DNA from: Chlamydoabsidia padenii
Taxonomy: Eukaryota > Mucoromycota > Mucoromycetes > Mucorales > Cunninghamellaceae
Assembly (NCBI GenBank): GCA_025330725.1
Contig: JAIWND010000024.1
Location: forward strand, 1 to 64,000
Direction of reading: 5' to 3'
DNA: 64,000 nt
Made by a program: the position numbers and the translations under genes. Positions 22,901 through 31,689 of this stretch are shown here, piece by piece. Under the pieces are notes generated by a model. The model did not search any database, had not been told where the DNA came from, and saw only the letters and a program-made list of their open reading frames with translations. Within the stretch, counting starts at the first letter, position 1; every line of letters begins with the position of its first letter.

Positions 22901-25463
22901 ACTTGGTGAAATCAAGAAATCCGTGGAGCATTATGAAACAGGCAAGAGTGATGTAGAATTGGACAAGAAACTGTTGGCTATCTGTGACTCTGGTAAAGAA
23001 AAAGTAAATGGTACTTTTACTCATGTCTCTGAAATGGTATCTGTGGCGACTTCAAGCGCAATAGGTAAGTTTTTTAGCGCAAAACAACAGCTTTTAATTA
23101 TGCAGTATTAACATGTCTATTTATCTTCGATGCTTGTAGTTGCTAGTGTTGCTGTTGCGAAGTCTGCTCAAGATGCAAGTGTGACAATGCAAAGCTGGTT
23201 TGGTGGACTTGTGGATAAATTGAATTCTCTCTTGGAAGTTGAAGAATGCTCTAATGTGGAATCTGATGCTAATGTTATCATTGCTGATGCCGAAACTGAA
23301 ATCGCCGTCAAGATTGAAGAAATCAAGAAGTCGACCAAGGCCTCTCCTCAAGAACTCGATGAATTACTCACCAAACTCCGTAAAACTGCCGATGCTCAAC
23401 TTCAAGTTGTCAAGACCACTATCACCGAGACCACAACCGAAAACAAGCAATCTCAACAAGCCTCTCTAATTGCTAGTGTGAACGACTTTAACAAGAACGT
23501 GGTGTCTCATACTGAATCAGTCATCGTCAAGGGCGTGCCATCTGGAACTCGTGGTATTGTCAAGAAGGACCAAGAACACCATCATCTCTCTGACATTGGC
23601 AAGGTTGCCCTCGGATCTGCTGCTTTGGTTGCCGGGGTTGGTGCCGCAATTGCTTTGGACCATCATCACGACAAGAAACACGAAGAAGCGTCTTTACAGG
23701 TTGTGGAAGTCGTGGAAGAAACCAAGGTGGTTGATGTCAAGACAACTGTGAACACATGGTTTGCAACATTGATTCAAAAATCTACCGAACGTGCTCAACA
23801 AGGTGGTGAAAACGTAACTTCTGATATTGATGTTATTATTGAAAAGGCTCACAGGGATTTGGAAACTCAACTGGTCAAGTACAAGTCTCACTCTGCTCAA
23901 ACTGAAGTCAAATCAACGGACGCTGCTACTTTTGCTATAACTTTGGAATGGATCCTCACCTTCTCCCGTACCCAAACCAAACAAATCCGCTACATTGTTT
24001 CTCAAGGTATCTCCTCATCAAGCAAGAACAAGGTTGACATCAAGACTCAATTGGACAACTTGGTTTTGGTCTCTGAACAACAAGTTGACAAGACTTTGGC
24101 CATCCACATTGCTTCTGGTGAAAAGAAACAACAAACTGTCTCTGTCGTGGAAACCAAGGAACAAATTCAAGACCGTACTAAGAAATCTCTCACTCTTGCT
24201 GTGGAAGAAAACAAGGTACAAATCTCTGGTTGGATCGATGGCTTACTTTCCAAGGTGCGTGTTATCTTGTCCCGTGGAGACGACGCTGCTCATCAAGATA
24301 TCGAACGACTCATTGAATCTGCTAAACAAGAAAGTACGGTGATTATCCATGAAGCCAAACGCCAAGTTGTTACCCGCTCTTCGATTGTTTGTAACTCTCG
24401 CCAAACAGATGCTGAATTGGTGACTCTTGCCCTCAATGCTCAAAAGCATGCTCTTGATAGCTTTGACAGCGTTGGTGCTTTGCTTATTGCTCAACTTACC
24501 TTGATTATCACTGTGACAAAGGAAAACCGCGATTTGCACTTATTGGATGAACGACTCTCCTGGATTTTGACCCGCGTTCGACAACATTCCGAAAAAACAC
24601 TTCAACACACTACTGAATCTGCTGTCTCCATTGCTTTTGAAGGTAAAACAGTTGCTTGGGTTGAAACTGCTGTGGTTCCTGCATCATTTGGCTCCGTCAA
24701 GATCTTTGCCTTTGATCTCTTTGATACTATTGTGGACTACCGTGGTACTCTTTTGGCTGCATGGATCAAATTGACCGAAAAGAAACAAGGACCTGTAGCT
24801 GCTATCAATGGCCGTGAATTGGTGGAACGTTGGTACTCTGAATTTGTTGCCGAAAAGCAAAAGTCCTCTGGCTCTCGAACAACTGATATGGAAATCTTCC
24901 GCTTGGTCCTCGTACGTCTGCTCAAGGAAAAGTCTGTGGAATGTCAATTTACTCATGAAGAATTACATGAATTATGTTCTATCTGGGAAAAATTGGATGT
25001 CTATGGTGATGCTGTATCCAGTGTGCGTCAATTGAAGAAGAACAGTAACATGTACGCTGTTGCTTTGGCTCCTACCTTGTCCACTCGTACCATGATGTCC
25101 CTTGCTCGCCATGGTTGTCTCTGCTGGCACTCTCAATTCTCTTCCGATGTTGCCACCTCTGCCTCGTCTTCTGTGGTTGAATCTGTTTCTGATCTTTTGG
25201 CTTTGGAAAATGCAAACGAATTGGCCGTGGTCTCCTCCAATCATGCTACTCTGGAAATTGCAAAGAAACAGGGAATGCGCACTGTGTTGATTAGCCGTGA
25301 AGAAGATCAAATTAATCAATCCTTTGATATCACCTTCGATGGCTTGGATGTGTTGGCGGAAAGCTTCCAATCATTCGTTGATCACAAGGCCTCGGAAAAC
25401 AAAGTCGAACATTCTCGTGGATGGTTCCAACGTGTGGTGGACACTGCTTCAAACCTCATTTAA
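4303..25463 (+). CDS. Gellin-type giant protein: ten beta-trefoil domains, long helical repeat tail, degenerate HAD domain
   Basis: Likely a Gellin, the Mucoromycota-specific cytoplasmic protein with ten beta-trefoil (Gll) domains that drives wound-induced protoplasmic gelation. I count exactly ten, near residues 1-152, 212-359, 373-518, 535-678, 713-861, 877-1029, 1072-1245, 1372-1533, 1595-1732 and 1766-1905. Most start F-P-x-x-W-F-F-I-K and carry QxW motifs. No signal peptide. Residues 2006-5990 hold about 21 helical modules starting W-[FYWI]-x-x-L; about 20 Gly/Ala-zipper segments with His/Asp-rich ends are scattered from residue ~1250. Residues 6010-6235 resemble a type II HAD fold. Exons: 4303-4522, 4716-5072, 5160-6143, 6258-6518, 6609-7118, 7191-7463, 7534-8891, 9063-10086, 10180-10689, 10768-11771, 11882-13012, 13097-13642, 13698-14225, 14316-14468, 14544-15701, 15787-16332, 16388-16915, 17001-17153, 17222-18391, 18485-19030, 19086-19613, 19701-19853, 19929-21197, 21338-21880, 21971-22510, 22590-23064, 23140-25463; total 18,792 nt, in frame. 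Strong CAA/GAA/AAG bias suggests high expression. AATAAA near 25554. Tail function unknown. Confidence 0.85.
8892..9062 (+). repeat. CT microsatellite plus long poly-T inside an intron of the giant gene
   Basis: Intron 7 of the giant gene holds a (CT)n run near 8950-8972, then CTTTTT steps and an almost pure T tract of about 45 nt (about 8993-9042). The frame stays open across it by chance and would encode polyphenylalanine. However, GTAAAA at the donor and the AATTCAG acceptor join AAG to GTA in phase, so it is an intron. Such a tract is prone to length polymorphism. Confidence 0.8.
11882..22589 (+). repeat. Intragenic tandem array: 3.75 copies of a four-exon, 2.7 kb cassette
   Basis: Units start at 11882, 14544, 17222 and 19929, giving periods of 2,662, 2,678 and 2,707 bp; the last copy is 2,661 bp to 22589. 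Each complete unit has exons of about 1,131-1,170, 546, 528 and 153 nt, encoding 786, 795 and 799 residues. The fourth copy has 1,269, 543 and 540 nt exons and lacks the last two types. Introns are repeated along with exons: the intron starting GTAAGTATTATACCACTTG and the one starting GTAATGCAAGTAATTTAG recur almost unchanged. All exons in the array start and end in phase 0, so units can be gained or lost without breaking the frame. Near identity of intron sequence points to recent duplication or ongoing homogenisation. Confidence 0.92.
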
Positions 25464-25640
25464 ATTAGAGCAATAGCGTAGTTTAGTTTAGTTTAGTTTT
25501 TTATTGTTTGTTTCTTTTGTTGTAGTAGTAGTTATTTTATTTATCTTATCAGCAATAAACAACGATGTTTTTGAAAAAAAAGATATGTCTACATTGGGCT
25601 TTGCATGATGATAAACTCGACTCCGTTTTATTTTTTTGGT

Positions 25641-25703
25641 GCGGGATTTTAAAATATTTTTGACCTTGGTAAAATCGTCATCTGGGGGTATTCCGATTTA
25701 AAT
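25641..25703 (+). promoter_or_regulatory. Recurrent motif pair upstream of MED19
   Basis: GCGGGATTTTAAAA at 25641-25654 and CCGATTTAAAT at 25693-25703 lie 110-180 bp before the MED19 start at 25817. Both are variants of the recurrent intergenic motif, and a C11 run follows. Promoter function is inferred from position only. Confidence 0.35.
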
Positions 25704-25816
25704 CCTTTCTCCTTCTCCCCCCCCCCCCAAATCACCTTCTTTTTTACATTGACCTCATTCCCAATTAAATCAACCAGTCCCTTCTCCTCCGTTATTCTTG
25801 TTTTGGGGATCGAACA

Positions 25817-26277
25817 ATGACATCACCACCAATCGATCATTTAACGGGCAGCACGGATCTACTTACGTACTACAACCTAGTGCCTTGCTACAAGAAATAC
25901 ATCGACAAAACGATGGATCCTACTTGGCAGCCGTTTGTGACCGATTTACCTGGTAAAACCACCGTTGACCAACCTGCCGACAATTACCTCCTTCATCTCC
26001 TCCGTGATCCTCATATTGAAGAACATTCTGGTCAACGAATTCAACCACTGGACTCGGTCACCTTGAAAGACGCATATAATTTAAAAGAAGGCCCTATTCC
26101 CGGCGTAAGTCATCACCGCCTTCCTATCTTTTACATGATCCTAACTAGTTTTTGTTTTTGTCTAGTTTGATATAACTCTATTGGGTACAGATGATACTGG
26201 CCGGCATAATCATATAACTTCCATCGACTCGGACAGTGAACGCAAACATCGCAAAAAGGTAATAGGACAACAGAACG

Positions 26278-26340
<63 letters not shown>

Positions 26341-26583
26341 AAGAACGCCTGCTCATATCCTCTGTAGAGAAAGAAACGGAAACATAGCCATGATCATCAC
26401 GACGAAGATGGCCACAGTGACCATAAGAAAAAGAGGAAAAAGAAAAAGGTATATTGTTGTACACCTGCATGCATCATAACTAACTGGTTTATTCTTCTTC
26501 TCTTCATCTGATTATAATAGGAACGGGATCATTCTTCGAAAAGGGGCGAAGAAATCGATGGTGACACTGTGATTGTGGACTGA
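25817..26583 (+). CDS. MED19: Mediator complex subunit 19 (Med19/Rox3 family)
   Basis: Mediator head-module subunit linking activators to RNA polymerase II in the nucleus. Four exons, 25817-26104, 26166-26258, 26368-26448 and 26521-26583, read in frame to 174 residues. The N-terminal half has the family core: a tyrosine-rich segment (YYNLVPCYKKYI), DLPG, then LKDAYNLKEGPIPG, the typical fungal Med19 signature. The C-terminal half is a Lys/His/Asp-rich tail (RKKRKHSHDHHDEDG, then KKKRKKKK), also typical of the family. The third intron start is phase-checked: the CTGTAG acceptor at 26367 restores the basic tail. That intron contains an A-tract of about 59 nt. The ATG at 25817 is the first in frame. 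A polyadenylation-like AATAAA follows near 26627. Confidence 0.88.
26279..26338. repeat. Long poly-A tract (about 59 nt) in a MED19 intron
   Basis: A nearly pure adenine run of about 59 nt between GTAATAGG and the CTGTAG acceptor. It makes up more than half of this 109 nt intron and is a likely site of slippage or assembly error. Confidence 0.9.
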
Positions 26584-26926
26584 TAATATTTGATTAGTGG
26601 GACACTAGTTTAGTATATGATTACCATAATAAAAAAAATGGTATGATCTTCTTTTTATTGGATTGGTTGATTGAATGTATGATTTTTATTTAACAAGGGG
26701 TGATCAAGGGGGGGTATTTGAAGGGGGAAGATGATAATGCTGATAATGGTTAAAAAAAAGTAAATCACCAAAGTCTATGTGTAAATATATTGATAACATG
26801 TATATGCAAAAAATGAAGAGGGGAAACAGGTGTGAATGTAAAAAGAGGAGGGGATGGTAAAACTAGTTTATACAAATATGATGGTATGGGAAATGCTTTT
26901 TTTTTTATGGAGAATGTGGTGATGCT

Positions 26927-27157
26927 TCATAAAGTGGGCGCATCAGGCAAGTTGGCTACTACAGCATTTCGTCGTCGGAGAGCATAAATAGGTAATCGAA
27001 TCGAATCGCCATCCATTGTTAATGTGGCCTTGATGGTTGGACTTTGTTGAAGGTATTGCGCTACACAGGCAGCAGATAAGTAATTGACAGTGGAGGTCAG
27101 GACATGATCGCCGTCTTGAAGTGAGTACATGGGCATGGATAAAGTAGTAGCAGACAT
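26927..27157 (-). CDS. Small hypothetical protein, 76 residues
   Basis: Single uninterrupted frame from ATG (27157-27155) to stop at 26927. I do not recognise the family. The product begins MSATTLSMPMYSLQDGD. It has mixed composition, no signal peptide, no clear membrane segment, and a basic patch YALRRRNAVVA near the end. Codon choice and absence of low complexity favour a real gene over a chance frame. A pyrimidine-rich stretch (about T15 read on the minus strand) lies just upstream of the start. It converges on MED19, with about 340 bp between the two stop codons. Confidence 0.5.
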   Translation of the reverse strand: MSATTLSMPMYSLQDGDHVLTSTVNYLSAACVAQYLQQSPTIKATLTMDGDSIRLPIYALRRRNAVVANLPDAPTL

Positions 27158-27901
27158 AGTTTTAATTTGAGATAAGTAAAAAAAAAAAAAAAAAAGTGAA
27201 AGAAAGGAAGAAAGAAGGTGAATCTCAAAGAGATTTTATAGGCGAGTATGTGAGGTGATGCATGTACTAGTCTGTGTAACCATGTGCCACGTTTTTTCTC
27301 TCTGTTCCTATTGGCACTCTGGGTTGGCCACGCGACCCTACTGGAAATGGTTATTTGTTTTTTTAGTTCCATGGAGATTCTCAAACATTTCAACAATCAA
27401 CAACAAACAACGAATACCGGGTCCTTTTCCTTTATGCCCATTGGTTTACTTTCAAAAAAGATGGGATGAGAAGATAAACCGGTCTCGTTAACGGATGTCA
27501 ATTAGAACCTCCTTTTTTGATATACATGACATCGTTTGGTTATTTCCTTTCTCCTTGAAAACCCCATCCAATCTTGAGGTGAACAGGTTCTAAAAATAAC
27601 TATTTAAAATGCCGAGGGAAGACAAAAAAAGTGGTGTGAATTACCATTGACTACCAAGAAAGACAGTATTCAAAAGTATCACAGAGCCCGATCAACATAT
27701 GTTTTTTTTTGTTCCTTCTCTCTCTCGTTATCATCAAACAGACATAATAGAAGCACGTGGAAGGGATCTTTTTTGATATGCACTCCCTCTCGTATTTTTA
27801 AAGCCCGACAGCCCCTTTCCCTCTTTGTCCAGAATTGAATTTCCAAACGCTTACATTCGGAATTTGAAAAATAATCCAAAACAGTGTAGCTCCATCATTT
27901 T

Positions 27902-27933
<32 letters not shown>

Positions 27934-28021
27934 ATCTTACTCTCTCTTTTTTTAAATTCACCATTCACTTTTTTTATATTCTTTTTTATACAACTGGAAT
28001 ACATGAACATAGTCACCTATA
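27158..28021. other. Divergent intergenic region with TTTC microsatellite
   Basis: Lies between the small minus-strand gene and the Nvj2-like gene. It contains a CACGTG palindrome near 27752, a (TTTC)n run at about 27901-27935 and many T-rich tracts. No coding segment was seen. TATTTAAAATGCCGAGG near 27601 is a loose variant of the recurrent intergenic motif. Confidence 0.5.
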
Positions 28022-30226
28022 ATGACATTCTTCATCAGCACCTTTATGATAGGATATGTCCTAGGTGGTTTGACACTGTTTCCATTCTTGTTGGCCATCT
28101 ATGTCTACTTACCTTCCTTCTCATTTATTCACCACTATTATAAACGGTTTGTAAAATCCCCTACCATGACATCCACAGCTTCCAACAATACCAACAATAC
28201 CAATATTACAGATACGGATGACAAGAACAAGACGACATCACCACTTTACAAGATCGGCTGGCTACGAATGACACAAGGAATACCACCCACGATTAGTCTC
28301 AAGAAACCTTCTCAACGACCCTACTTTGCTGTCCTCAAATACCATACTTTATACCTTTACGATTCGGAGCAACAATTGGATTGTCAACAAGTTCTGGCCT
28401 TGCAACATTACAAGGTTGGAATGTATCCTCCAGATATTCAAGATGCCGAATTGTTTTCTCGACCTTATTGGATTCAGCTGACCAGTTTAATCGACGATAA
28501 CGATAATGACAACAACAATGAAGAAGAAGAAGAAGAAGAAGATATAACTAGCAACAATTTATCACCAGAACAAAATGATATCAACAAATCAATGAATCGA
28601 CACAGGATATCTTCTATTTATCTTCATTGTCACCTGTGCACGGAAAAAGAAGATTGGTATCAGCTGTTGATGCAAGCCAGTGGACGACCCCGGGTCCCGG
28701 TTCTCATGGGCTCACTTCAACCACTTATTCAACGTATACATGGTGACGGTGATCAACTGGAACTCCAATGGTTTAATGCTCTTCTTGGTAGGCTTTTCCT
28801 TGGCATTCATCAAACCGAACGATTTCGCCAATCGGTGTGGACCAAGGTGATGACTAAAGTGGACAAGATTAATGCACGACGACCACCCTTCCTCGGCCAA
28901 ATTCATGTGCGTGCTGTGGATATAGGTGGCAATCTACCTCTTCTCACTCGTCCTCGTCTGGTCGGACTGACGCCGCAGGGGGAATGCCAACTGGAAGCAA
29001 TGGTGGATTATCAAGGGGCGGACCTGCATTTGGAGATCGCCACGGTGTTACAATGGTCTTATTCCGATCGTCTACCACCACTCACTATGGATATCGTACT
29101 TCGGGTCACTCTCCAGTCTCTCAAGGGCAAGGTCAAGATGCTCATCAAACCGCCACCATGTAATCGTCTCTGGTATGGATTTGAGGGTTTGCCGGATATG
29201 ACCTGGCATATCGCGCCCGTGGTGTGGGAAACCAAGGTGGGTCACTCTATGGTGGTCAAGGCTATCATCAAACATTTAGAAGAAGTGTTTCGGGATACTA
29301 TGGTTTTGCCTCATATGGATGATTTGATCTTTTTTGATGCTAATGGTCTGGGTGGAATCTATCGACAAGAAGGTGATCAAGATGACATTGTGGATCCGAC
29401 CAATGACAACGAAGGGGACGAAGATGAAGATGATAACAGCTACAAACAAGGAACACCGACAACAACAACAACAGCAACAACAAATGATACGGAGGATAAT
29501 GGAATCGACAAGAAATATCGACGACGTACTACACTACCTCAACTTCATCCAACAAATAAATTACAACCAACTTTGAAAAAGACGTCAATCTCATCTGTCA
29601 CCTCATCACCAGCTTCTTATCAACATTTAGAAACGGATGTTAAAAAGGAAACGAAGAAGAAAAATAGAATGGATCAGCTAAAGGCACGGAAAAAGGTTAA
29701 ACGAACAGACGACTCCAGCATTAAAAGTACCAACAGCACCACCACCACCACCAACAGCAACAGCAACAAGAAGAAGAATAGCGGTAGAAAGGCCAAACAA
29801 CAAGAAGACATGAAACTCTTATCCACCGCACGATCCTTTCCGGAACTTATATCAGCACATAATAGTTATACCACCAGTAACACCGCTTCCCTCTCTATTA
29901 TATCATCTTCAATAGGAACAAAAGAGCAACCATCACTCGTCTCATCCTCTTCGACATCGTCATCCACTTCATCCATCACCTCATCCTCACCACCTGTGTT
30001 GTCAACATCACCGAGTGATTCCATCACCAGTCATCGATTATCACCACCTGATCAATATTTGCCATCCACCTCCACCTCGACTACAACAAATGAAGGATCA
30101 CCACTCACCATACGACCCCGACGCTCTTTTGCCAACCTCGGTCAACAGAAAACATCCGCCTCCACTGCAGTCTCTCAAGTCAATACTGCTGCAGGACAGT
30201 TTCTGGGGAAACAGCCTGTGGTTTAG
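28022..30226 (+). CDS. Nvj2/TEX2-like ER membrane protein with PH and SMP lipid-transfer domains
   Basis: Probable lipid-transfer protein of ER membrane contact sites, similar to yeast Nvj2 and animal TEX2. Single exon, 734 residues. Residues 1-40 form an N-terminal membrane anchor (two hydrophobic stretches around GYVLGGLTLFPFLLAIYVYL). A PH-like domain spans about 72-220, starting YKIGWLRMTQG and ending in an EKEDWYQLLMQA helix, with an Asp/Asn/Glu-rich insertion. The SMP domain spans about 244-440, starting ELQWFNALLGRLFLGIH and containing GYF-like GFEGLPDMTW and the closing MDDLIFFDANG. The last 290 residues are Ser/Thr/Asn-rich low complexity with basic patches, probably disordered. The start follows a long pyrimidine-rich leader with no earlier in-frame ATG. 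AATAAA near 30273. Confidence 0.85.
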   Translation: MTFFISTFMIGYVLGGLTLFPFLLAIYVYLPSFSFIHHYYKRFVKSPTMTSTASNNTNNTNITDTDDKNKTTSPLYKIGWLRMTQGIPPTISLKKPSQRPYFAVLKYHTLYLYDSEQQLDCQQVLALQHYKVGMYPPDIQDAELFSRPYWIQLTSLIDDNDNDNNNEEEEEEEDITSNNLSPEQNDINKSMNRHRISSIYLHCHLCTEKEDWYQLLMQASGRPRVPVLMGSLQPLIQRIHGDGDQLELQWFNALLGRLFLGIHQTERFRQSVWTKVMTKVDKINARRPPFLGQIHVRAVDIGGNLPLLTRPRLVGLTPQGECQLEAMVDYQGADLHLEIATVLQWSYSDRLPPLTMDIVLRVTLQSLKGKVKMLIKPPPCNRLWYGFEGLPDMTWHIAPVVWETKVGHSMVVKAIIKHLEEVFRDTMVLPHMDDLIFFDANGLGGIYRQEGDQDDIVDPTNDNEGDEDEDDNSYKQGTPTTTTTATTNDTEDNGIDKKYRRRTTLPQLHPTNKLQPTLKKTSISSVTSSPASYQHLETDVKKETKKKNRMDQLKARKKVKRTDDSSIKSTNSTTTTTNSNSNKKKNSGRKAKQQEDMKLLSTARSFPELISAHNSYTTSNTASLSIISSSIGTKEQPSLVSSSSTSSSTSSITSSSPPVLSTSPSDSITSHRLSPPDQYLPSTSTSTTTNEGSPLTIRPRRSFANLGQQKTSASTAVSQVNTAAGQFLGKQPVV

Positions 30227-31122
30227 ATTAGATATCATTGTATTTCATTTAATTTTACCCATATTATATCTCCCAATAAAACTATTTTTAACTATCCATG
30301 TTTATAATGTGCATTGGTGTTGGGGTGATGATTCACGGTCTATAGGGGGACTTGTTTGATGTCACTGTATTAGGCTGGATCGTCGGGGTATGCTAATAAT
30401 TATTAGCTTCTTTTTTAGGACAATAGATAATAAAATGATTATCAGGGTGCAAACATGATTCAACAGTAGTGGTACATGAAAATAAGGCCTTTGAATGCTG
30501 AAACAAACATTTTCAAATTCCGCCATTCATGCATAATGTCTTACTAACATGCACTGTACTGTTTCCTCTAATTTATCATGTCTGTGAACATAATGTCAAT
30601 CAGCAATTCAGAAAAAAAAAAAATTTAAAATCCCGCATGAACATCTTAAAAAGGTGGGGCCTGCCGACTTTCTTTTTTCTTTTCTTTCTCTTTCTCAATC
30701 CTTAATCATCCTAATCTTTGAATCTCCTATTACTGTCCCCGTAAATATTGTGAATTTTACGTTAACATTCGATACCTGTTTTGGAACCACATAGTTTAAC
30801 CTTCAAGTGGCAGCCTTATCGAGACCCAAATATAGTACATGGGCACAAACGACGATTTGATTAACAGATAACACCTTCTTCACAATAGGTCTACTTTGTC
30901 TACACTTAATTCGATTATCACTTTGGATGCCAGCTAAATGCACTACTTTAATGGAATCATCATCTTCTAAAACTCGCCAATTCCTTTAATAATCATCTTC
31001 TCAATATCTTTTACAATAGGTTTATTTCTTTTGTGTAGTCCATTGCCAACATATCGCTCTGTGTCCTAACACATCAAGTTATCAAATCTCTTCCTGTGCG
31101 AAGCCTTTATCTATCTCTCTCT

Positions 31123-31153
<31 letters not shown>

Positions 31154-31689
31154 GGGAGGGAGGAGGGGTGCTACTAGATTAAATTAGAATAGCTTGGTGA
31201 CAGAACATTCGACTTTATCCCAACATAATAAAAACCATCTTTTACCATTACACCATTACTATAGCATTGTACACTGTAATTTTATCAAGTCATTGTGATT
31301 CCAATTTGTAACATTAGGGTCCTCTATACTAGTTTATAATCCCAACATGCCTGTGTAACATGGACCGAACAAAGAGTTGATATATATATACACTCCACTT
31401 GATGAGTTTTGACTATCGAGGTGCGCCAAGCTAATGGAAAACCCATCTGTATGATAATCATGTAATCGTGTTTGTACTATAGAAGGGTAATATGGAGATG
31501 ATGAGCTAGGAAACGAGGGAAATGATCTTTTCGAGTAATGTGATAGTCTCACACTTTTTTCTTTCAAAAAACTGGGGTAAAAGTGGCAGAATCCTATTTT
31601 TCAAATCCCGCCCAATTAGGTGACCTTAAAATTAAGATCTAAATCCCGAGATTCCCCCTTTTTCTTTCTTCTCTTTATTTGATTAAACC
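30227..31689. other. Intergenic region before the IML2-like gene
   Basis: No coding segment recognised. Contains TTTTCAAATTCCGCC followed by ATTCATGCAT at 30510-30534, TTTAAAATCCCGCATG near 30622, a CT run then about T30 at roughly 31110-31153, and a short (AT)n near 31379. Two more motif copies sit just before the next start codon. Confidence 0.5.
31597..31649 (+). promoter_or_regulatory. Recurrent motif pair upstream of the IML2-like gene
   Basis: TTTTTCAAATCCCGCC at 31597-31612 and TCTAAATCCCG at 31639-31649 lie 41-93 bp upstream of the start at 31690. These are among the best consensus copies in the window. Function is inferred from position. Confidence 0.4.
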
